This document shows positions 55,139 to 64,000 of a DNA stretch of 64,000 nucleotides, piece after piece. Positions within the stretch are counted from its first letter, which is position 1; each line of letters starts with the position of its first letter. The notes below the pieces were generated by a model. The model did no database searches and was not told the origin of the DNA. It saw only the letters and a program-made list of their open reading frames with translations. The DNA comes from Coenobita brevimanus (lineage: Eukaryota > Arthropoda > Malacostraca > Decapoda > Coenobitidae), in NCBI GenBank assembly GCA_032717465.1, contig CM064683.1, positions 39,802,798 to 39,866,797 of the forward strand, in the 5' to 3' direction. The translations under genes were made by a program, and so were the position numbers.

Positions 55139-57035
55139 CGGAGTATCATTGGTCAACTCAATTTTGTGACAATCAACCTTTGCGAGACTAAGTTGGTCAG
55201 AGAAGACTTCAGCATACTGACAGAGCAGTGACCTTATGGCATTCTGATCACCTAATGCTAAGTCAGTGTTAAGTTAAACATCTCCGACAGTCTCCTTCTG
55301 ACAGGACTGAACGGTTAAGGGCTCGTCATCATGGTCATCAGCTGGGATCACCGTGGCTGCCCCGGTTTCTTCCAGTGGCTGGTCACTATCATCAGGTACT
55401 CGTAGGCCAGTCTCCTCGGGGTTTGACTCATGGTAAGCCTTCAACATGTTAACGTGGAACCTTTTATGAAGATTCCCCATCTGAATTATGTAGTTGAGGT
55501 CTGAAATGTGCTCTACTACATCAAATGGACCCTTCCACTGTGCCAGCAACTTGTTCTGGGGCAGTGGGGAGTAACACCAAGCACTTATCGCCTGGACTAA
55601 ACTTCCAAAGTTTTGCCTTCTTATCATAATAGGCTTTCTGAACTTCACGCGCCTTGATCAATTCTTCCTTAGCTAACTCGCACGTCGACTGGAGGCGGTC
55701 AGCTAGATCAAGGACATAGGTGTAGGTGGTCTTGACTTCAGGGTTGGGTTCTTCATCGTCCCATAACTCGCGAAGGACTTGAAGTGGTCCACGGACCGAC
55801 CTTCCATACACCAGTTCAAAAGGTGAGAACTTCAAGGAATGCTGTGGGGCTTCTTGATAAGCAAATAGAAGAGGAGCAATGAACCACGGCCATTCCTTTG
55901 GCTGTTCGGCAGCCATGCACTTTAACATCTTCTTGAGAGTCCCACTGAACCTCTCACACAGCCCGTTACACATGGGATGATAAGGTGTAGTTCGCAGGTC
56001 TCGGATGGACAACAACCTGAATGATTTGTTCATCATTGCAAATTTGAAATGCGAACCCCAGTCGCTTAAGACCTCTTTGGGGATACCTACGCGACAGAAC
56101 ACTTCAATCAATGCCTCAGCAACAGTGATGGTCTCTATATTCTTAAGGGCCATGGCTTCAGGCCACCGTTTGCTGAAATCAACAATAGTGAGGACATACC
56201 TTGATCCGTCACTTGTCCTAGGGGAAATTGGCCCAACAACGTCAACTGCTACTCTCTCGAACGGTTCAGAGATTACAGGCATTGGTTTCAATGGTGCAGG
56301 ACGGACACGTCCCCTGTCAGTGGTATGCTGACACACATCACAGGAATGCACAAGCCTTTTTATTTCCTGTCCCATTCCTGGCCAGAAAAGGTCAGCATGG
56401 ATGTGGTCAGAGGTTTTCTTTTGGCCCATGTGACCTCCCATCACTGAACAATGACCTAATTCGAACACTGCCCGGCGATACTTCGCAGGAATGACGAACT
56501 GCAGTCGAACCTCGCCCTGGGGTGTTTGTGACTCACGGTATAGCCGTCCTTGCTTGTGAAGGAACCTGGCTTGACCTCCCCATGAATACTTAATCACTTT
56601 ACCCTCCAACTTCTTACGCACTGAGGCAAGTGTCGGGTCAGACTGTTGTTCTTGGACATCTTGACTACGAATCAAATCTTGCGGCGTTGCGACGGTCAAC
56701 GGGGTGACACAATTCGGAGCCTTGGCCATGGCTTGTGTTACTGCAACAGCCGAAGTCTGAGTAGTAATATCTACGGCGCAACTGTTTTTGACTCCCGGTA
56801 TGTTGCCGATAATGAGGTCAAACAAAGGTTCTGGCATGACAACAGCAGCTGTCAAGCCAGTGTAGAAAGGAGATGTCACCTGGATACGTGTCTCAGGGAA
56901 TAATCTCACTGATCCATCAGTAAGTCCAACTTGGATCTGCCTACCCGTGTACTCGTTGGGCCGAACTAAACTTTGCTTAACAGAGCAACTTGAGGATCCA
57001 TTATCTCTCAGGACATTTACAGAAACACCTCCCAC
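55139..57035 (-). pseudogene. Element F protease and integrase, located upstream of RT
   Basis: The aspartic protease-like start is GGVSVNVLRDNGSSSCSVKQ, with DNG where DSG/DTG is expected, so it is probably inactive. Integrase: zinc-binding H195, H202, C232, C235 (GHCSVMGGH, SCDVC). Catalytic D265 (VAVDVVGPI), D325 (VLSDWGSHF) and E361 (LCERFSGTLK) have 35 residues between the last two. The C-terminal domain is in a second frame (55274-55648), with LLAQWKGPFDVVEHISDLNY and FHVNMLKAYHE, a GPF-like module. A TAA at 55274-55276 follows, and then the frame stays open through linker sequence (DLALGDQNAIRSLL, VFSD) up to the RT frame break. This continuity argues that integrase and RT belong to one polyprotein. 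Confidence 0.88.
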
Positions 57036-57266
57036 AAACCCTGGCTGAACAAGAAATGCAGTGTTACTGGTGGAAGGGTCTGAGGAGGTAGCAGCCAGTC
57101 ATTGGTGAGACTGTGGAACAAATAATGCATCAAAAGTGGTGCCCTGAGAACTTGATGCCTGAGGGGTCGTGCTCACCATCTGAGGAGCTGGAGCATTGAC
57201 CACCTGAGATGGAGGGTTCACTGTCACTGGGGAGCTAGTGAACTGCAGGGAAGTATCTACAGTATA

Positions 57267-57284
57267 CTGGTGGGGTTGGCACCA
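57267..57284 (-). promoter_or_regulatory. Candidate primer-binding site of element F
   Basis: On minus, TGGTGCCAACCCCACCAG starts immediately at the internal edge of the right LTR (57285). Primer-binding sites start TGG and are complementary to a tRNA 3' end; the priming tRNA was not identified. Confidence 0.45.
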
Positions 57285-58271
57285 TTGTGCACTGTGAGAG
57301 CAGGTCGTTGTTCAGTGAGTTCCTGAAATCTCTACTCAGTGTGATTCGGTGTAGAGGTTCAGCGAGTGTGGCAGCATCCTTCTTAAGTAACGGCGCCCAG
57401 TTCATCCCGCCTAGCTCCCTTTTCTGACCATTATTTTTCCTTTTGTTTTTCCTAGGCTTAAGAGTTAGCTTTTGAGTGAGTGAGTGTATTCTCTCTGTTA
57501 TTTTGAATTCATTTGAGACTCATGTAACGTAAATTTATCTCATTGTCTATCTATCTACCTATTCCCAGATGCCTCAATCCTTTTCGGAGTGGCCACAAAT
57601 AAATCGCCTCCACGTCGCCTTGTCCCCCGCCATTTCACTGTTCTGCTCCCAACTCACACCCCCCTCTCTCATATACCTCTCCACCCCATGCCTCCATCTC
57701 ATCCTCGGCCTCCCCCTCCCTCTTCCCCCCTCCACCTCACTCACATACACTCTCTTCGTCAGTCTTTCACCCTCCATCCTCTCCACATTGTAAATAATAA
57801 ATTTACAGTTCTTTTCTCTTGAGCTTAGTGTAATGTAAACTCATGTTTCATTTTTCCACATTAAGCTTATTTCACTTACTGCTCCTAGTTTGCATAACGC
57901 TTTGCATTATTCATAACTGGTACTTAGGCCAGTCTTCTTGTTTTAAGCTTGAATCCGTTGTGCCAACTTGGAGTTAGTGCTTCAGCAAGAACCTGTTTAT
58001 CATTCATAGCATTACTTATTGATTGTCAGGGGTGGAGTCATTTTCTCTAGAGGCTAGCAGTACTAACAAAGAGCATTTGTGAGTAATTAGTCTCTGCTGT
58101 GTACTGCTGAGAAAGTAAATAAATTCTCGTCCTTAGAGAATCGGCGAAGTAAGCCGACTCCGACATAAAGTAATCATTGCTTGATTTTCACAAGTCAATT
58201 CTTTGTTAATATTGACAAGTTAACATTTTAAGTATTCTTTAATATTGAAAAGTCTCAAAAACCCCGTGACA
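57285..58271 (+). repeat. Inverted portion of the right (5') LTR of element F
   Basis: This is the reverse complement of 51940-52680, ending in the LTR terminus CCCCGTGACA at 58271. It contains a 240-bp RTE insertion. A 29-bp unmatched filler (58272-58300) follows, after which the LTR resumes in direct orientation. Confidence 0.85.
57546..57785 (-). mobile_element. 240-bp RTE-like LINE 3' fragment inserted in the inverted LTR segment
   Basis: CATTG is duplicated at 57541-57545 and 57786-57790, and the uninterrupted left LTR has it once. On minus it encodes MERMEGERLTKRVYVSEVEG, then GRGRPRMRWRHGVERYMREG, then TWRRFICGHSEKD, an RTE C-terminus. It ends in a TAGATAGATAGA tail. A perfect example of a short 5'-truncated LINE insertion. 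Confidence 0.88.
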
Positions 58272-58300
58272 TAATCGAACCTGCACTCACGGCGTCTTAA

Positions 58301-58600
58301 TCCGACTGAATTCAAACAAGCGAGGCAAGGGCTGGGGCCGGTGCGCCCCCTAACTGCCAACGGAAAACTTGTGAGCGATACATGCTCACAACAAATCACT
58401 CAGCGAAAGCGCCAATGTCGCGCGCAAGGACGATCACTTATGAAACAGTGAAAAATGTTCTGAAATCCATCCCAATCGAGTAAATGCGTGGGCGGTTGAA
58501 CTGAGTGATACTTACTAGGATTCCACTAGAATTCGCGGTTTCCCACCAAAGTTCAATGTCACGAGTTTGTTTAGATACAGGATCGCGCGAATTCGTGACA
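58301..58600 (-). repeat. Directly oriented portion of the right (5') LTR of element F
   Basis: It matches 52682-52981 of the left LTR in the same orientation, including GCGAGGCAAGGGCTGGGG, GTCGCGCGCAAG and the terminus ATTCGTGACA. Confidence 0.88.
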
Positions 58601-58606
58601 ATATAC

Positions 58607-58607
<1 letters not shown>

Positions 58608-58668
<61 letters not shown>

Positions 58669-58687
58669 TAGATAGATAGATAGATAG
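58608..58687. repeat. (TA)n(GATA)n compound microsatellite
   Basis: About 28 TA units and then about six GATA units on the right flank of element F. Confidence 0.97.
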
Positions 58688-59003
58688 AGCTCACTCTCTC
58701 TCTCTCAGGCCAGAGCGCTAAATCATATTTTATTATACAAAGAGTACTTTAAATAACATACAGTAGTATTTTCAGAATCAGCTATCACATGTTACACAGT
58801 AACTGTGCCAGATTTTTTTTTTTTTTACGCATTAATCCTGAAGAAATATATGTTAGTGTTGTATTGCTAACTCTAGAGAGCAAAACACATTATAACAAAC
58901 TTAAGTCTCTATTGTGCATACGTATTTACTCATACCAGCCATCTGCAAGACAATGACTGGTGTCGGTTCTTCCCACGAAGCAGTGATAAGATACCATGCA
59001 AAT

Positions 59004-59042
<39 letters not shown>

Positions 59043-59364
59043 TTAACTAACTTATCTTCATTCAGAATCATACTAAATTCGTAGTGGCCACCTGACTTTT
59101 ACCTTAGTCCCATCAGCAGTTTCGCATAATATGTGTTTTAAAAATATCGTTTCTCGATTTTGCTGGTGACATTACATTTACATTCCTATATTTTTAAAAG
59201 GAAGTTTCACTGTGCCCTTAAACTAGTCTTTACACCCATTATTTAACCTGGCAGTCGATGTAATAGTCTCTACCTTACAAGCGTTCCGAGGCAGAATTAC
59301 TTGATAGGAAGACATGTGTTCTTAGTTTCACCTTACTATGTGAAGCCAAGTTTATTCAGCTTAA

Positions 59365-59408
59365 GGGGGACGTGTCATAGTAAAGGCGTTGTGAAGGACA
59401 CGTCCCCC
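59365..59408. other. Perfect 12-bp inverted repeat with 20-nt loop
   Basis: GGGGGACGTGTC at 59365-59376 is exactly complementary to GACACGTCCCCC at 59397-59408. It could form a very stable GC-rich hairpin in otherwise AT-rich DNA. Confidence 0.85.
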
Positions 59409-59543
59409 CGACAATGTGAAAAGTTTGTGCTAAGCTGCGTACAACCGTTTGAAGAAAGCCAGAATATAAATTCCGTCATGGGAGTGAAGTGGTTGAATAA
59501 AAGTAGGGAGGTGAGGCTCCTCAGTATACTTTTATGAGTGTTA

Positions 59544-59568
59544 CTCCAAGTACTTTACGTACTTGGAG
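59544..59568. other. Perfect 10-bp inverted repeat with 5-nt loop
   Basis: CTCCAAGTAC (59544-59553), loop TTTAC, GTACTTGGAG (59559-59568). It lies 136 bp after the GC-rich hairpin. Confidence 0.85.
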
Positions 59569-60684
59569 AGCAATTAGAGCCATTACCTTTGTCACTACCC
59601 AGGCGTCTGGCAAACTAAGCAAATTCATTGGGTGGGGAAAGAAAATAATTAATAAAGAATAACAGGTCATGGTTGTGAAAGCAGTTAACCTATGCTGCTC
59701 AAAGACTTAATATTTAATAACAGCTTCCAAACTTCCCGATGATTTTTATTCAACTTGCGGCTGACCCATCGTAGTGAAGGGGTGAAGTACACAAGACATG
59801 AATATGTTTTATCCTCAGGTGATAAATTTTTGCACAGAAGAACAAATAAAAGAAATAAAAATCCTGACAATGTAGAACTGCGGCGTGCCAACCAGCTTTC
59901 CATTCTCACTGTCTTATATGTTATCTTGCTTTTTCCTCGCCCTGTCTCGCCTTTTACATAATGTTCCATCACTTTATGGTAAAAAAAATCGCACAAATAA
60001 TCAAAACGCAGCCACCAGTTGAGGGTGGGAAAGGGCGCGGTGTTAGGCAGATCCACCCAGCAAGGCTAATAAACAGCAAATTCACGGGAAGTTTTATCTT
60101 TCTTTCCATCTTTTTTACTGTTGTGTTTGTGGTGTTAAGGGTGTTAAGGCGTCATCGGCTGCGGTATTTTGTTGGTGTGGTTCTTGCCACCACCAGACGG
60201 TTGTAGTGAACTTTGGACATGCCTCTAATCGTGAAGGGGTAAATGACGGCTTTAGCTAACCTCTTCCTGTTACAAAAATATCTCCTAAGCTAAATAAAAT
60301 CGTCTGAAGGCAGCAAGAATACAATGAAAAATACGTCATGGGAGTGAAGTGGTAAAGCCTTTTATTTCAATGAGGTTTATCTTTATTTCTCTTGCTTCCA
60401 TTTAATTTTTATCAGGTGGGAAGGATGTTTAGTAGAGTTCTTTTACTCTAACTTTACCAAGATTTTCCTCCTTCATCATCTTATGTCACGTACCTCAGTG
60501 GCCGAAAAACAGTGCTAAAGCAATGTATTCTTTCCACTGCACTTCTTCGCGACTAGCATCGTATTTACGTGGTAGTCTCTTGTTACAACTCATTATTAAA
60601 ACGGTAGAGATGGTAATGTTAAGTCGTTTTAGAGTTAACAGAATATAATTATAATAATAAAAGCTGTACCTAACCACCAGTCGA

Positions 60685-63600
60685 GCAGGGCAGTACTCCC
60701 AAGGTGGATGGAAAAGCTGATGACAGGGAGAGCTGGAGCTCCCGTTTCATCAGCCCTCGGGACTAGGTCCCGACCATCCCCCTTTGCTGAACTTTTTCAG
60801 TGTCTCAGTTACACAGAGAGTAGGCCAGCATGCTCTCCAATACAAGTTTCTCCAACTATCAACACCAAACTACATGCACAGTACACACCACACTTCCTTT
60901 TCAAAATTTTCAAAATGGCGTCGAGTAACATAGCCTCGGAGTCCCCAGGGGGGGGGGGACCATAAATGCCCCCACCTTCAGCCCCTTTCCCGGTGACGAC
61001 TCAAGGTGCCTGGAACCACTGTCTGACTCACTTCTTCATTTCTGCAACATTCGTGGCCTTTCCTCTAACTTTCGCTCTGTTGAGCACCACCTCTCCTCCT
61101 CTAAACGTCATCTTCTTTTCCTAACTGAGACTCAGCTGTCTGAAGCCACTGACAGCAAACCCTTTTCTGTATCCTCCTACTTTTTATATACTCATTTAAA
61201 AGCCAAAGGTGGCTGTTGTGTATATATACGCAACAACTTATCTTGCTCTCGTGTTCCTGAACTCGATTCTTCTGAATTCTCTACACTCTGGCTTCGGCTT
61301 TCCTGTCATTCTCTGACTAAATATATCTGTGCTGTTTACTTATCTCCTAATTCTACTGACTATCAAAAATTCTTTGACTATCTTACTTCTACGATGGAAC
61401 GCATTCTATCCATTTCTCCTTTCTCTAAAATCTCCATTCTAGGAGATTTCATTGTTCACCACCACCTTTGGCTCTCCTCTCCTTTCACTGATCCACCTGG
61501 TGAAGAAGCCTACTCTTTGTCTATCCTTAATGACCTAGAGCAGCTTGTACAGCACCCTACCCGTATCCCTGACCGCCTTGGAGTGAGCTCCAGCATACTT
61601 GATCTCTTCCTTACAACTAATCCTTCTCCTTACACTGTTAATCTTTTCTCTCCGTTGGGCTCCTCCGATCATAACCGTATCACCTTAACCTGTCCTATCG
61701 CTCCGGTACGGCCTGCGGACCCTCCAAAAAAAAGTCGTCTGTGGCACTTTGGAGCTGCGGATTGGGAGGCCCTCAGACAGTACTTGTTTGATTTTCCCTG
61801 GAATGTTTATTGCTTCCATGGCCGGGAGCCATCTGGGTGTGCCTTGCACATTACGGAGGTTATTCTCTCAGGCATGGAAGCATACATTCCTTTCTCATAT
61901 CCTTTGACTAACGCAAGAAACCGTTGGTTTAATCACGCTTGTTCTAATGCTGTCCGCAACAAGGAGAGGGCCTATAAAAGGTACCGAAGCCAACCCACCC
62001 CTGAATCACATCATTTATATATTTCTACCCGGAATCGTGCAAAGTCTGTTCTTCACTCTGCTAAAAATAATTTCATCCATACAAAATGCTCTCAACTCTC
62101 CAACTCGAACGCTTCCCGCTCCTTCTGGCGCCTTGCCAAAAACCTTTCTAACAACTTTACCTCATCATCCTTCCCACCTCTTTTCTACTCTGATGGCTCT
62201 GTAGCTATTTCTTCTACTGATAAAGCAGATCTCTTCGCTCAGACTTTCTCCTCCAATTCCACCTTAGACGATTCCGGTCCTGTTCCTCCATCATTTCCCC
62301 CCTCAGACTTCCTCATGGCTGACATTAAAATTTCTTCAGCTGATGTATTTTCTGCCATTGCTGGCCTCAGTACTAATAAGGCATATGGGCCTTATGGAGT
62401 CCCTCCTGTTGTTCTCAAGAACTGTGCTTCTGTGCTTACACCCTGCCTAGGCAAACTCTTTCGCCTTTGTCTGTCAACTTGTATATTTCCTTCATGCTGG
62501 AAGTTTGCTCTCATTCAGCCAGTCCCAAAGAAGGGTGACCATTCCTAACCCTCTAACTATCGCCCAATTGCTTTAACATCCTGTATCTCACAAGTTTTTG
62601 AGTCTATTCTTAATAGAAAAATTTTAAAGCATCTTTCTTATCACAACCTTCTTTCTGATCGTCAGTATGGGTTCCGTCAGGGACGCTCCACAGGCGACCT
62701 TCTCACCTACCTTTCAGACTCCTGATCATCCTCATTTCGGGACTTTGGCGAAAGCTTTGCCATTGCACTTGACATCTCAAAGGCTTTCGATCGAGTCTGG
62801 CATAAATCTTTAATTTCCAAACTGCCCTCTTACGGTTTCTATCCTTCTTTCTGTGCCTTCATCTCTAGCTTCCTTTCTGGTCGTTCTATAGCCGCTGTTG
62901 TAGACGGCTATCGTTCTTCTCCTAGATCTATTAACAGTGGTGTTCCTCAGGGCTCTGTCCTATCACCAACTCTCTTCCTTTTATTCATCAATGATCTTCT
63001 AAGCTGTACATCTAACCCTATCCACTCATACGCGGATGACTCCACCCTTCACCTTTCCATCCAGTTCCCACAACGTCCATCTCAGCAGTTACTTCAACAG
63101 GCAAGGGATGAGGCTATGGCACACCTAATGCCTGACTTGGCTCGAAACTCTGACTGGGGTAAAAATAATGTGGTTGTTTTTAATGAATCAAAGACTCAGT
63201 TTTTGCACCTATCAACCAGACAAAATCTTCCACAGGTATACCCACTTATGTTTAATAATATTCAGCTTAATCCTGCATCATCCTTGAACATGCTTGGGGT
63301 TTCATTTGCTCGGGACTTGTCTTGGAAAGATCGCATTACATCTCTTGTAAAATCTGCTTCCAAGCGATTGGGTGTGCTAAGCCGACTCTGTTCCTTCTTT
63401 TCCCCTGCACAATTGTTGACTCTATACAGGGGTTTTATCTGCCCCTGTGTGGAGTACAACTCTCATGTGTGGGGAGGCTCCCCACATACAGTACTTCTCA
63501 ATAGGGTGGAGTCAAAGGCTTTCCGTCTCATTAACTCTCCCCCTCTTACTGACTCCCTTCAACCTCTGTCTCTTCGCCGCAGTGTTGCATCTTTATCTCT

Positions 63601-63973
63601 TTTCTATCGCTACTTTCATGGTCACTGTTCCTCTGAACTGTCTGCATGCATTCCTCCACTTCTATGACGGGCGCGTAGCACCCGTTTCGCAGCAAACTCT
63701 CATCCCTTTTCTGTCCAACTCTCTAATGCAAGAGTTAACCGTTACTCCCAGTCCTTCATTTATGCAACTGGTCACCTCTGGAACTGTCTCCCTCTGTTTG
63801 TATTTCCTGCTTCCTATGATCTCCAGTCTTTCAAACGCAGTGTGTCCAGGCATCTCGAAATGAATGGATCTTGAATTTGGCTCTCTCTTGTATTTTGTTT
63901 TTCTCTTGGAAGGGATAGTTTTGCGGGCTCATGGCCTTTGGTTCCTTCTTCTTCACATTAAAAAAAAAAAAAT
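60685..63973 (+). mobile_element. Element E: near full-length LINE (CR1/Jockey-type), poly(A)-ended
   Basis: A noncoding leader (about 60685-60914) is followed by one long ORF and an A-rich 3' end at 63960-63973. The 3' part is duplicated at 50883-51278, confirming the boundary. No ORF1 with zinc knuckles precedes it. Single-ORF organisation and RT motifs place it in the CR1/Jockey assemblage. The exact clade needs a tree. Confidence 0.8.
60915..63874 (+). pseudogene. Element E ORF2: endonuclease-reverse transcriptase with stops
   Basis: A candidate ATG at 60915 is out of frame with the rest because of an 11-G run at 60948-60958. The main frame then runs 60959-63874 with only a few stops: TAA about 62546, TGA about 62723 and TGA about 63665. 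Endonuclease: [52 protein letters not shown] (canonical GDFN is GDFI, so a catalytic Asn is lost) and [75 protein letters not shown] and IHSYADDSTLHLS, with YADD intact. The C-terminal RLINSPPLTDSLQPLSLRRS resembles CR1/Jockey elements. Length near 970 residues is normal. Confidence 0.88.
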
Positions 63974-64000
63974 CCAATTTAGAAAGTCTCTCTAAAGCTG

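Larger units (their letters stand above)
51940..58600 (-). mobile_element. Element F: Ty3/Gypsy-type LTR retrotransposon with integrase before RT
   Basis: The left LTR (51940-52981) begins TGTCACGG and ends TTCGTGACA. The right LTR ends at 58600 with the same sequence but is rearranged. The coding strand is minus, so the right LTR is the 5' LTR. The order in the internal 4.3 kb is protease, integrase, RT, RNase H. There is no room for gag: only about 250 bp lie between the primer-binding region and the protease. Integrase upstream of RT is the Ty1/copia order, but the RT, the HHCC/DD35E integrase and the GPF-like tail are Gypsy-type. Multiple stops and frameshifts are present. Target duplications cannot be resolved in the flanking TA repeats. 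Confidence 0.85.
58688..60684. other. No supported gene
   Basis: AT-rich DNA with a GA run near 58995-59035. GTGAAGGGG motifs occur near 59770 and 60229, and an AAAATCGTCT block near 60297 is shared with 14.2 kb. Two strong inverted repeats are listed separately. Open frames of 70-120 codons have no recognisable motifs. Confidence 0.45.

Noticed and set aside
59301..60056. Open frames of 78 and 123 codons on opposite strands
   Set aside because: No motifs; they cover hairpins and old dispersed-repeat pieces.

Overview
The window looks like accessory or intergenic DNA from an animal nuclear genome, most likely a decapod crustacean such as a crab. That assignment is an inference from the mix of LINE families and the extreme density of dinucleotide, trinucleotide and minisatellite arrays. 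No convincing host gene was found. Every long protein-like reading frame is either a decayed transposable-element protein or an open frame running through a tandem repeat.

Layout: 0.1-0.8 kb is an internally deleted mariner transposase. 0.9-5.2 kb is simple repeats, a cryptic 19-bp-period repeat, one copy of a dispersed repeat (repeat D) and a piece with a tRNA-like box B. 5.25-11.2 kb (minus) is an I-group LINE with CCHC ORF1, endonuclease, RT and RNase H (element A). 12.45-13.38 kb is a nearly perfect 67-bp minisatellite. 14.0-22.9 kb is a degenerate tandem array with a unit of about 350-400 bp. It contains a 5'-truncated RTE-like LINE (R1, 18.48-19.86 kb) and is flanked by oppositely oriented arrays rich in TGACCT/AGGTCA.

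23.5-39.3 kb is a nest of CR1/L2-type LINEs. Family B has two copies in opposite orientation: B1 on minus at 23.5-30.3 kb and B2 on plus at 34.11-38.71 kb. B1 carries a 102-bp tRNA-like retroposon with a 12-bp target duplication and a 2,074-bp TG...CA insertion with a 4-bp duplication. B2 has landed inside ORF1 of a third LINE, family C (minus), and splits its SGNH-esterase-like ORF1 into two pieces 4.6 kb apart.

39.4-44.1 kb holds microsatellites and a second RTE-like copy (R2) bounded by (TA)n. 44.85-48.31 kb is a 3.46-kb minisatellite of about 48 units of 72 bp that stays open on both strands. 49.4-51.3 kb has three LINE 3' fragments. 51.94-58.60 kb is a degraded Ty3/Gypsy-type LTR retrotransposon (element F, minus). 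Its integrase is encoded upstream of its reverse transcriptase, the Ty1/copia-like order, and its 5' LTR has been partly inverted in place. 60.7-63.97 kb is a nearly full-length LINE (element E) whose 3' part recurs at 50.9 kb.

Most coding elements are visibly dead through frameshifts, stops or catalytic substitutions (YADN in A, FAGD in R2, GDFI in E, DNG in the protease of F). The most unusual observations are the integrase-first Gypsy-like element, the 102-bp tRNA-like retroposon, the nested and inverted LINE cluster, and several cryptic tandem repeats.
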